Origin: JANOYY01 sp031418035
GTDB taxonomy: Bacteria; Actinomycetota; Acidimicrobiia; Acidimicrobiales; JANYDT01
Assembly (NCBI GenBank): GCA_031418035.1
Contig: JANOWU010000246.1
Span: 1 to 7,138 of the forward strand
Direction of reading: 5' to 3'
DNA: 7,138 bases
Both the position numbers and the translations under genes were made by a program. This document shows, one piece after another, positions 1-6,359 of this stretch. Below the pieces are notes generated by a model that made no database searches, had not been told where the DNA came from, and worked only from the letters and a program-made list of their open reading frames with translations. Numbering within the stretch: position 1 is the stretch's first letter; each line of letters opens with the position of its first letter.

Positions 1-1347
1 ACCGCGCTGTTCATGACTTCGGACTCGAACGTCATGTGGTCACCGATTGCCTTGACGAACGAGGAGTCGCTGACCCGACTTCCGTTCCTGGCCCAGGAAC
101 TCGCCGAGGAATGGAACGTGGGACCGAGAGCCGAGCGGGTCGGCTTCGACCTCTTTGTCGAAATCGACGACCAGCACGGCAGGGCATTGCGGACCTTCCC
201 CTTCGAACAGTGGGCGGAATCCGGAGTCACGCGGGTGTTCGTCCCTGCGTGGAAGTACGACGAAAAGACCGGTGATCAGTACGCATATAAATCCCTCGTA
301 TCGCTGGCGCACAAGAACAACATCGAGCTGTGGGCGTGGCTCGAATGGCCTCACGTAGCTTTCAAGTTCTGGGACGTGCATCCCGAGTGCCGAGAGCGGT
401 CTGCCGACGGACGAGTTGCCAAGATCGGGTGGCGTGAACATGTCGCCCTCACGGACCCAGCCTGCTTCGACTTGGCGTGGAAAAGCACGAAGGAAGTACT
501 CACCTCCGCGCCCTTCGACGGTGTGAACATCGCCGACCTCTACTTCGAATCGGTGTTCTCCGGTCACCGTGACGCGAAGTCGTACACCCCATTTCACCCG
601 AGCGTCCGAAAAGACTTCGAAGCGAAGTTCGCATGGGATCCGAAGGCCGTTGTTCGCACCACAGCAAAGGGGGCTATCCCCAGTCCCGAGCAGCGAACGC
701 AATGGCGGACCTATCGCGAGGACAAGCTTCTCGAGATCTACACCAAACTCTTGGGTCGGGTCGCCGAGTTGAAGCAGGGGCGCAAGATTGCGTTGACCCT
801 TATCGACGATCGCACGAAGGGCGATGGTTCGACGTTGATTCGGGAGAACAGCGGACAGGCGACTGCAAAGATTCTTTCGCTGCAGCCGAAGTACGGCTTC
901 GAAGTCATCGTGCGAGACCCACTCCCGTTTCGTGTCGTACGACCCGCCGACGTGTTGGCCGGATTTCGTGGCGTGACTTCGAAGAAGACGTCGGTGAAGA
1001 TTGGGATCTCGGGACTCTCGCGGACCGGTGATGGGCTGCCCACGAAACGTCCGGTAGGTCTGGAGTTCGCCCGCTCGGTCAGCGACGTTGCCCGAGCCGG
1101 TGCGTCGGTGTCGATCTTCGGGGTCGATCCATCGCGGGCCGACGACCTGTCATGGGTGAAATACGCGCTCGCGAGTTCGACAAAGGTTTCCGAAAGTGGG
1201 GGAGTTGTGCACACCGACAGTCCCGTTGGCTTCACCCTGAGGCTGGCGAAACACGCAAGAAACATCATGATTGACGGCAGCCGAGCGGGCACGGGAAACA
1301 ACGTGTACGTACCAGCCGGGCGTCACAAGGTGACGGTGGCGCCATGA
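1..1347 (+). CDS. Putative glycoside-hydrolase-like TIM-barrel protein, 5' partial (tandem copy 1)
   Basis: The reading frame is open from base 1 (codons T-A-L-F precede the first ATG at 13), and the paralogue downstream matches it across that ATG. The gene therefore starts outside the window and the ATG at 13 is probably internal. Counting from that Met, the visible part has a barrel-like core with WLEWPHV (109-115), HPECRE (123-128), WREHVAL (140-146), FDGVNIADLYFE (168-179) and LTLIDDR (261-267), then a small C-terminal beta-rich tail (about 400-444). The pattern of strands ending in acidic residues resembles family-10-like hypothetical glycosyl hydrolases (GHL10/DUF187) and, more distantly, the hydrolase domain of PgaB. 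Candidate active-site acids are Glu111, Glu179 and Asp265/266; this is inferred. There are only two cysteines, 126 and 151, both kept in the paralogue. The stop overlaps the next start as ATGA. The substrate is unknown; an exopolysaccharide is a guess. The fold is fairly secure and the enzymatic activity is not. Confidence 0.75.
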   Translation, partial: TALFMTSDSNVMWSPIALTNEESLTRLPFLAQELAEEWNVGPRAERVGFDLFVEIDDQHGRALRTFPFEQWAESGVTRVFVPAWKYDEKTGDQYAYKSLVSLAHKNNIELWAWLEWPHVAFKFWDVHPECRERSADGRVAKIGWREHVALTDPACFDLAWKSTKEVLTSAPFDGVNIADLYFESVFSGHRDAKSYTPFHPSVRKDFEAKFAWDPKAVVRTTAKGAIPSPEQRTQWRTYREDKLLEIYTKLLGRVAELKQGRKIALTLIDDRTKGDGSTLIRENSGQATAKILSLQPKYGFEVIVRDPLPFRVVRPADVLAGFRGVTSKKTSVKIGISGLSRTGDGLPTKRPVGLEFARSVSDVARAGASVSIFGVDPSRADDLSWVKYALASSTKVSESGGVVHTDSPVGFTLRLAKHARNIMIDGSRAGTGNNVYVPAGRHKVTVAP

Positions 1348-3362
1348 GGACCCGCCAGCCGCTGTCCTTCAAGGCGCGTCAGCGGATTTCGGTTGCGTGT
1401 GTCGCCGCGGTCATAGGTTCCCTGGTGATCGTCAAGGTAGTCACCAACGAACACATCGGAAGCGAAGGGCCGCGGACCGCCCTGCCCCAACCCGACCGAT
1501 TGGCGCTCGAGGATGCGCCGACACCCGAGACGGTCAACGCTGCCACGATGGCCCAGAACGCATCGCTGTGGCTGACCAAGCCGATTCTCATCGTTGACCC
1601 GTCACGGGAACACGCTGAAGAGCTGGCAAAGAGATTCCGAACCACTGGGTTCTCGGTGCAGACGGCCGAACTCGGCGACGTCGAGAAAGTTCGTGCGCAG
1701 ATAAAAGCATCATCGGCTGTTTGGCTCACCAACGCCGCTGCCAACGCGACGGACCAGCGAATCGCCAACGACGTGATGGCCGCTGGCAAACCGGTTTTGC
1801 TCGACGGAGATTCCCCCGCCGCCCGCAAGGCCCTGCGGCTCCGGGGCGAGACACGAACCACAAAGAAATTCCTGTTCGAGGGCGATGAGATCTTTCTGGA
1901 CATCGACGCTCCGGTGGCCCGACCCACCATTGCCAACTTCGTAACGCTCGCCGAGATCGACGAATCGACGCCCGCCCTGGTTCGGGCCGACAACGTCATG
2001 TGGTCCTTCGTTCGCCTCGACGAAGGCATCAACCTCGAGCGCATGCCGTACCTCGGCCAACTCCTCGACCAGGAGTTCGGTATCGAACCAAACGCGGAAC
2101 GGCGCGACATCGACCTCTACCTCGATCCGGACCTCGAAACCAACGTGACACTGGAGCAGCTCGGCAAGCGCTGGTCGGCGGCGGGTGTGGCGCGTGTGTA
2201 CGTCGCCGCCTGGAAGTTCGATTTTCGAACCAACACCGGGTACGACTACGCCGAGTTCGTGCGAGTCATGCACGAGTTCGACATCAAAGTGCTCGCCTGG
2301 CTGGAATGGCCGCACGTGAACTTCAGCTTCTGGTCACAGCACCCTGAATGCCGGGAGAAGACCGCGACGGGAGCCGATGCGCGAATCTTCTGGCGCGAGC
2401 ACGTTGCCTTGAGCGTCCCCGGCTGTTTCGAAAAGGCCTGGGAAGAGACCAAGCTCGTACTGGAGAGTGCGCCCTTCGACGGGGTGAACCTTGCCGAGCT
2501 GTATTTCGAGGCGGCCGGCGAAGGCCCGACGAAACCCGAGGAGTACACGCCGTTCAACGATGTCGTGGTCAACGAGTTCAAGAAGCGCCGCGGGTTCGAC
2601 CCACGACTGTTCGTCGACCCAAGCAGCGAGCACCATTGGGAACGCGACGTAGCCGGCTTCCAGGCATGGAACGACTACCGCGAGGAACTCGTGTTGGAGT
2701 ACCACGCCAAGGCACTGCGCGAGCTGCACAACTACAACCCTTCGATGACGCTGATGGTCACCGCCATCGACGATCGCTATGCACCGAACGGCGAAGGGTT
2801 CCATGCGCCGCTGTCCCTCGGCCAAAACATTGGAGCGAATACCTATGACATCGTGAAACTTCGCGACGACGTCGACTTCGAATTCCAGGTCGAAGATCCC
2901 TTCACGATGTGGGTCGAGGCACCGGACCGCTACTCGACGGTGGGTCGGCTCTACCCGGAGGTTTCCAAGGACCACCTCGTGCTCGACATCAACGTGGTCA
3001 TCCGACCGACCGCTCTCCAATCGGGCTTCTCCATGATGAAGGCCGGAGGCTTCGAACTCGCGACGTCGGTCGCGTCGGTGGCGGAATCCGGTGCGCGCCT
3101 CGCGCTGTATGCATCGGCGTCGGCTCGTCTGCGAGACCTCATGTGGATCAAGTACGCGATGGCAGGAGGGGCGACAACAGTGACCCCGCTCGACGAACAA
3201 GGGTCGGTCGTGTTGACGGAATCTCCGGCGGCGTTTCGGCTTCGACTGAAACGGCCACTGCGCGCTGTCACCATCGATGGTGAGACACAGGTGCTGGCCT
3301 CGCCCGTACGCTATGTGGACATACCAGCCGGTTCACATCGTGTGGAGCTCAAAGATCGCTGA
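1344..3362 (+). CDS. Membrane-anchored glycoside-hydrolase-like protein (tandem copy 2), complete
   Basis: This 672-residue protein starts at an ATG overlapping the previous stop (ATGA), with AAGGTGA at 1327-1333 as a plausible ribosome binding site, so translational coupling is likely. A basic N-terminus is followed by one hydrophobic segment (about 15-33) without a clear cleavage site, suggesting a signal anchor with the rest outside the membrane. Residues about 78-200 form an alpha/beta domain (strands PILIVD, SSAVWLT and KPVLLDG) that I cannot assign; it recalls amidotransferase-like flavodoxin folds but has no Cys-His catalytic pair. Residues about 215-600 are the TIM-barrel-like region with WLEWPHV (319-325), HPECRE (333-338), FDGVNLAELYFE (378-389), a W..YREELVLE helix (442-452) and VTAIDDR (472-478). 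Residues about 620-672 form a beta-rich tail. Cys336 and Cys361 match the pair in copy 1. Similarity to copy 1 runs from NVMWS at residue 217 to the C-terminus. Cleavage or binding of a surface polysaccharide is the likely role, but the family is not firmly identified. Confidence 0.8.
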   Translation: MRTRQPLSFKARQRISVACVAAVIGSLVIVKVVTNEHIGSEGPRTALPQPDRLALEDAPTPETVNAATMAQNASLWLTKPILIVDPSREHAEELAKRFRTTGFSVQTAELGDVEKVRAQIKASSAVWLTNAAANATDQRIANDVMAAGKPVLLDGDSPAARKALRLRGETRTTKKFLFEGDEIFLDIDAPVARPTIANFVTLAEIDESTPALVRADNVMWSFVRLDEGINLERMPYLGQLLDQEFGIEPNAERRDIDLYLDPDLETNVTLEQLGKRWSAAGVARVYVAAWKFDFRTNTGYDYAEFVRVMHEFDIKVLAWLEWPHVNFSFWSQHPECREKTATGADARIFWREHVALSVPGCFEKAWEETKLVLESAPFDGVNLAELYFEAAGEGPTKPEEYTPFNDVVVNEFKKRRGFDPRLFVDPSSEHHWERDVAGFQAWNDYREELVLEYHAKALRELHNYNPSMTLMVTAIDDRYAPNGEGFHAPLSLGQNIGANTYDIVKLRDDVDFEFQVEDPFTMWVEAPDRYSTVGRLYPEVSKDHLVLDINVVIRPTALQSGFSMMKAGGFELATSVASVAESGARLALYASASARLRDLMWIKYAMAGGATTVTPLDEQGSVVLTESPAAFRLRLKRPLRAVTIDGETQVLASPVRYVDIPAGSHRVELKDR

Positions 3363-3366
3363 GTGC

Positions 3367-3384
3367 GCGGGCCGCTCCCGTTTT
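3367..3384 (+). terminator. Weak intrinsic-terminator-like hairpin after the tandem hydrolase-like genes
   Basis: Four bases after the TGA stop, CGGG (3368-3371) can pair with CCCG (3377-3380) around a 5-base loop, with a possible extra G-U pair at the base, followed directly by TTTT. The stem is short and the T-run minimal, so termination would be weak or need help. The position between convergent genes fits a terminator. Confidence 0.35.
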
Positions 3385-3432
3385 GGGCGTGCCCGTCCCT
3401 TGTGGCATGCCCGTTAGCTGTGGCGTGCCCGT
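3384..3432. repeat. Three-copy 18-bp tandem repeat between convergent genes
   Basis: The core GGCRTGCCCGT recurs at about 3386-3396, 3404-3414 and 3422-3432, exactly 18 bp apart, with diverged 5-base spacers (CCCTT, TAGCT and the start of AGCGT). The middle copy contains the perfect palindrome GGCATGCC; the outer copies have GGCGTGCC. The array fills most of the 88-bp gap between the stop of the hydrolase-like gene and the stop of the patatin gene. It may be a protein binding site, a transcription-stopping structure or simple slippage. No function can be read directly. Confidence 0.6.
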
Positions 3433-3450
3433 AGCGTAGGTATCGGACGT

Positions 3451-4323
3451 TTACCAGGCCGTGAGCGAGGCGGCGAGGGCCTGGCCCTGGCGGACGCCGT
3501 GATCGAGGGCCGGCAGCCGCATTGCGGCGTCCATACGTCCTAGCGGCGAGGCCAAGGTCGCGGCGTTCGTTTCGGCGTCGGGCAGCAACTCGATCACCGT
3601 GACACCACGTGCACGTAGGATCCGCGACTCCTGGTCGAGTTGCTTGCGGGCACCAGCGTCCATGGGATCGGCCGCATTGGAACCGATCGGGGCGAGGACC
3701 AACACCACCGAACCGTTCGAAAGGTCGGCGCTTGTACCGGACCGCAATCCGCCGTCGACGTAGCGATGATCGCCGATCGTCACTGCGGGAAAGATTCCCG
3801 GCACCGTGCAACTGGAAGCCACGGCCAAGTCGAGCGGTACGCCGCTGTCTCTTCCCCACAGGATGTAGTCACCGGTTGCGGCGTTGACGGCGGTGCAGCC
3901 GTACGGCATCGTCGGCCATTCGGTGCCGACCGTCGGTGTGAACGACGGATGCCATTCGTGCTCCGGAACGGTCGAGGCGCGCAGGGCAAGCATGCCGACT
4001 TTGGCCAACTCTGCCGCCGAGTTGTCGGGGAGTGCCGCCCAGGCCCCGAATATGTCGATGACGGCCATCATGTCGATGAACTGCATCGCGTTCTGCGCAG
4101 TCGCGGTGTTGGTGTCGTCGAGCGCCATTTCACGAAGATCGTGCGGCGGGCGTTTGTGGGCGACGAGCGAGCCGACGATCGAACCTGCCGACGTGCCGAT
4201 GACTTCGTCGGGTGATTCCGCGCCGGTCAGGTCGCAGCCCTTGTCGGCCAGTCCCTGCACGACGCCAACCAGCCAGGCAACCCCTACGATGCCGCCACCA
4301 CCAAGAACCAAGGAACGCTTCAT
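3451..4323 (-). CDS. Patatin-like phospholipase / serine esterase
   Basis: This 290-residue protein has the hallmarks of the patatin family: a glycine-rich oxyanion-hole loop near the N-terminus (GGGGIVG, residues 8-14), the nucleophile elbow GTSAGS (43-48, Ser45) and the dyad aspartate in YVDGGL (Asp190). The family hydrolyses acyl ester bonds of phospholipids or other lipids through a Ser-Asp dyad. The SSCTVPGIFPAV stretch (170-181) just before the aspartate is also typical. The length suits a minimal bacterial patatin domain with no extra domain. No signal peptide is convincing: the hydrophobic N-terminus is the first strand and the glycine loop, so the protein is probably cytoplasmic or peripheral. 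The ATG start at 4323 is preferred over a GTG at 4359 because GGAAGG lies 9 bases upstream and the motif then begins at residue 8, as is usual. The gene is transcribed alone, divergent from the response regulator and convergent with the hydrolase-like operon. The substrate is unknown. Confidence 0.9.
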   Translation of the reverse strand: MKRSLVLGGGGIVGVAWLVGVVQGLADKGCDLTGAESPDEVIGTSAGSIVGSLVAHKRPPHDLREMALDDTNTATAQNAMQFIDMMAVIDIFGAWAALPDNSAAELAKVGMLALRASTVPEHEWHPSFTPTVGTEWPTMPYGCTAVNAATGDYILWGRDSGVPLDLAVASSCTVPGIFPAVTIGDHRYVDGGLRSGTSADLSNGSVVLVLAPIGSNAADPMDAGARKQLDQESRILRARGVTVIELLPDAETNAATLASPLGRMDAAMRLPALDHGVRQGQALAASLTAW

Positions 4324-4332
4324 GACGTGAAG

Positions 4333-4338
4333 CCTTCC
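4333..4338 (-). promoter_or_regulatory. Ribosome binding site of the patatin-like gene
   Basis: GGAAGG on the - strand ends 9 bases before the ATG at 4323. The alternative GTG at 4359 has only an AAGGG directly against the start codon, which is too close. This decides the start in favour of 4323. Confidence 0.6.
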
Positions 4339-4360
4339 ATGGTTTGGCGGTGCTGTCACC

Positions 4361-4395
4361 CCTTGTGCCTTGTGTGCCTTGTGTGCCCTGGTGTG
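4361..4395. repeat. 9-bp tandem repeat array (CCTTGTGTG) upstream of the patatin gene
   Basis: Copies run CCTTGTG (4361-4367), CCTTGTGTG (4368-4376), CCTTGTGTG (4377-4385) and a diverged CCCTGGTGTG (4386-4395). On the patatin strand this reads as CACACAAGG repeats in the probable leader or promoter region. It could arise by slippage and vary in copy number between strains, or bind a regulator. Only the repetition itself is seen. Confidence 0.65.
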
Positions 4396-4433
4396 CGCTG
4401 CCGACGTAGGCCCGTGTGTGGTGCCGACGTCGG
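4391..4433. promoter_or_regulatory. Pair of palindromic operator-like sites (CCGACGTMGG) in a 23-bp direct repeat
   Basis: A 17-bp block at 4391-4407 recurs at 4414-4430 with two mismatches. Each copy leads into a palindrome: CCGACGTAGG (4401-4410, one mismatched pair) and CCGACGTCGG (4424-4433, perfect). The 23-bp spacing is close to two helical turns, so dimers could sit on nearly the same face of the DNA. The position between the divergent patatin and response-regulator genes suits an operator for either. The binding protein is unknown. Confidence 0.4.
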
Positions 4434-4440
4434 ACTATCC

Positions 4441-4497
4441 CGGCCGATCTCCGTGAAATCTTCGAAACTTCATCAATGCGTCTCCACGGCCGATCTC
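4441..4497. repeat. Spaced 11-bp direct repeat CGGCCGATCTC flanking the response-regulator promoter
   Basis: CGGCCGATCTC occurs at 4441-4451 and again at 4487-4497, the second copy touching the predicted -10 element. Between them lie two related 9-mers, GAAATCTTC (4455-4463) and GAAACTTCA (4464-4472). OmpR-type regulators commonly bind short direct repeats near their own promoters, so autoregulation is possible. This is an inference from position only. Confidence 0.4.
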
Positions 4498-4503
4498 TAG
4501 TGT
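4498..4503 (+). promoter_or_regulatory. Predicted -10 element (TAGTGT) for a leaderless response-regulator transcript
   Basis: TAGTGT matches the TANNNT pattern and ends 7 bases before the ATG at 4511, the spacing expected when transcription starts at the A of the start codon, as is frequent in actinobacteria. GAGGAG (4504-4509) also precedes the ATG but is only 1 base away, too close for a normal ribosome binding site. No convincing -35 box is visible. Confidence 0.4.
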
Positions 4504-4510
4504 GAGGAGT

Positions 4511-5245
4511 ATGAACGACGCTAGCCAAACCTCGAATCGGCGAAAAGTGCTGGTTGTCGACGATGAGGTGACGATTGCCGATGCCATTTCGGCCCGCCTG
4601 CGCAGCGAGGGATTCGTGGTGATACTCGCTCACGATGGCCCCTCCGCCGTGCAAGCGTGCCAGGTCGAGCAACCAGACCTCGTGGTTCTCGACGTGATGC
4701 TTCCCGGTTTCGACGGGCACGAAGTGTGTCGACAGATTCAAAAGGATCGCCGCGTTCCGGTCATCATGTTGACGGCACGCACCGACGAAACCGATGTGCT
4801 CGTGGGTCTGGGCGTCGGGGCAGACGACTACATCTCCAAACCGTTCTCTCCTCGCGAGCTGGTCGCTCGGGTGCACGCGGTGCTGCGAAGGGTCAACGAT
4901 CCGGTTGCGGTTTCCGGCTCCGAGCCTTCACCGGCGACCATAGGCGCGCTTTGCTTCGGGTCCGTGGTTGTCGACGTCGACGCACGGCTCGTCACCGTCG
5001 CCGGTGTGATCGAGCACCTCACGGCGACCGAGTTCGACATCATCGTTCATCTCCTGCGCAATCCGAAGCAAGTCTTTACGCGCGGTCAACTGCTGCAGGC
5101 GATCTGGGGTTATACCGACACGTCGGGTGAGCGGACGGTGGACTCGCACGTTCAGGCCCTTCGTCGCAAGTTGGGCTCGTCCATCGTGCGCACCGTTCAC
5201 GGAGTTGGCTACGGTCTCGGCACGTCGGAAGCGAACGGTGCCTAG
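4511..5245 (+). CDS. OmpR/PhoB-family response regulator
   Basis: This 244-residue protein has an N-terminal receiver domain (about 12-127) and a C-terminal winged-helix DNA-binding domain (about 143-238). The receiver residues are complete: the acidic pair Asp17-Asp18, phosphoacceptor Asp61 in VVLDVMLPG, Thr88 in IMLTAR and Lys110 before Pro-Phe. The winged helix shows LTATEFDIIVHLL, the RTVDSHVQALRRKLG recognition helix (208-222) and the VRTVHGVGYGL wing. It should be phosphorylated by the kinase encoded next to it and then bind direct repeats in target promoters. An alternative GTG start at 4502 would add only three residues; ATG 4511 is preferred for its fit to the -10 element. The stop is directly followed by the kinase start with no gap, so the two are co-transcribed and probably translationally coupled. 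Targets may include its own repeat-rich upstream region and the divergent patatin gene. Confidence 0.95.
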   Translation: MNDASQTSNRRKVLVVDDEVTIADAISARLRSEGFVVILAHDGPSAVQACQVEQPDLVVLDVMLPGFDGHEVCRQIQKDRRVPVIMLTARTDETDVLVGLGVGADDYISKPFSPRELVARVHAVLRRVNDPVAVSGSEPSPATIGALCFGSVVVDVDARLVTVAGVIEHLTATEFDIIVHLLRNPKQVFTRGQLLQAIWGYTDTSGERTVDSHVQALRRKLGSSIVRTVHGVGYGLGTSEANGA

Positions 5246-6268
5246 GTGATGATGATCAGCCGCGTGCTTGATCGGCTGCCGTCGCTCAAGCTACGACTCA
5301 GCATCATTATTCTGGTCGGGGTGGTCTTTGCGGTCGGCGCGGTCTCGGTCGGCCGCGGCCTCGGGATCCCCAGGCTGGTGGCTGCGGCAGCAGCCTCGGG
5401 CGTATCCCTCGGCCTGGTGCAGATAGTCGCCAAGGGGACCACGTATCGCATCCGTGATCTCGCGGCTGCGGCCGAACTCTTTGCGAGCGGACGTCATGAC
5501 CACCGGGTTGCGGTAACGAGCAACGACGAAGTTGGTCACCTCAGCGCGTCGTTCAACTCCATGGCCGATGAACTCGAGGCGGTCGATCGATTCCGACGCG
5601 ACCTTGTCGCTAATGCTTCGCATGAATTACGTACACCTATTGCTGCGTCGCGCGCGGTGTTGGAGAACATGGTCGACGGGGTGCAACCCGCAAACCCCGA
5701 GTCGCTTCGACCGGTACTCGCTCAGGTGGTTCGACTCGGACGACTCGTCGATCAACTCTTCGACCTTTCGACGCTCGAATCCGGCGCGGTGCCGATGACT
5801 CACCAACGCGTCGATCTGGCCGCTGTTGCTCGAAGCGTGGCCGAGTCGGCGAAGATGCGCGACGCATCGACTTCGGTCGTGGTCGTGGTGGATGAGACTC
5901 AAAACTTCATCGTGAATGGTGACCCCGAACGCCTGCAACAGGTGCTCACCAACCTCGTCGACAATGCGTTTCGTTACGCGTCGTCATCTCCGGTCCGTAT
6001 CGAGTTGGCCGCCGACGCAACCTCGGTAGAGGCGCGGGTCATTGATTCTGGGCCCGGTATTCCTCGTCACCTTCGCGAACAGGTCTTCGAGCGGTTCGTG
6101 CGCGGAGATCGGTCGCGAGCATCGGCCGATGGGGGAGCTGGCTTGGGTTTGTCGATCGTGAAGACGATCGTTGAAGCCCATCACGGCTCGATTCACATCG
6201 ACGATGCCGCAGGTTCGCGGGCCAATTCGCCACCAGGCTGCTGCGTCGTCGTTCGCCTTCCTCGTTAG
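5246..6268 (+). CDS. Two-TM sensor histidine kinase with HAMP domain and minimal extracytoplasmic loop
   Basis: This 340-residue protein has two predicted membrane helices (about 18-35 and 44-62) joined by only about eight residues, a HAMP linker (about 64-115), a dimerisation/phosphoacceptor domain with the H-box ASHELRTP (124-131, His126), and an ATPase domain with N-box LTNLVDNAFRYA (Asn240), DSGPGI (267-272), FERFVR (281-286) and GAGLGLSI (297-304). All catalytic boxes are intact. The missing outside domain places it with intramembrane-sensing kinases, which detect signals in the membrane or through partner membrane proteins. The start is uncertain among GTG 5246 and ATGs 5249 and 5252, which differ by at most two residues; the GTG directly follows the regulator's TAG. 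It should phosphorylate the adjacent regulator. The signal is unknown, and the membrane protein encoded downstream is a candidate partner. Confidence 0.95.
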   Translation: MMMISRVLDRLPSLKLRLSIIILVGVVFAVGAVSVGRGLGIPRLVAAAAASGVSLGLVQIVAKGTTYRIRDLAAAAELFASGRHDHRVAVTSNDEVGHLSASFNSMADELEAVDRFRRDLVANASHELRTPIAASRAVLENMVDGVQPANPESLRPVLAQVVRLGRLVDQLFDLSTLESGAVPMTHQRVDLAAVARSVAESAKMRDASTSVVVVVDETQNFIVNGDPERLQQVLTNLVDNAFRYASSSPVRIELAADATSVEARVIDSGPGIPRHLREQVFERFVRGDRSRASADGGAGLGLSIVKTIVEAHHGSIHIDDAAGSRANSPPGCCVVVRLPR

Positions 6269-6359
6269 AGGCCCTTGCTGCTGTCGTTCCCACTGCCCTT
6301 CTTCCCGCGCGTCTACGCGCACCCTCGTACCCCTCAATCCGTTCTCGTAAGGACGTCTC
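6269..6359 (+). other. Pyrimidine-rich spacer with a small hairpin and a ribosome binding site
   Basis: The 91-base gap between the kinase and the next gene is rich in C and T. It contains GCGCG-TCTA-CGCGC (6307-6320), a 5-bp stem with a 4-base loop and no following T-run, so it is not a convincing terminator. AAGGA at 6349-6353 sits 6 bases before the ATG at 6360 and is a clear ribosome binding site. The next gene could be read through from the kinase operon or have its own promoter; no promoter was recognised. Confidence 0.5.

Noticed and set aside
13..15. ATG at position 13 as the true start of the first gene
   Set aside because: The frame is open upstream to base 1, and the paralogue continues with an N-terminal domain before the matching position, so the gene most likely begins outside the window.
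2334..3200. 288-codon open frame on the - strand inside the second hydrolase-like gene
   Set aside because: The + strand frame is homologous to its tandem paralogue across this whole region; the antisense product shows no domain.
3384..3432. CRISPR array
   Set aside because: The units are 18 bp in total with 5-7 bp spacers, far too short for CRISPR repeats and spacers, and no cas gene is present.
3640..4215. 191-codon open frame on the + strand opposite the patatin gene
   Set aside because: The - strand frame carries the full set of patatin motifs, so this is a shadow frame.
4130..4876. 248-codon open frame on the - strand across the divergent promoter region
   Set aside because: It overlaps both the patatin N-terminus and the response-regulator receiver domain, each with intact motifs, and encodes no recognisable domain.
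6307..6320. GCGCG-TCTA-CGCGC hairpin as a terminator after the kinase
   Set aside because: The stem is only 5 bp and no T-run follows it; such short inverted repeats are expected by chance in GC-rich DNA.
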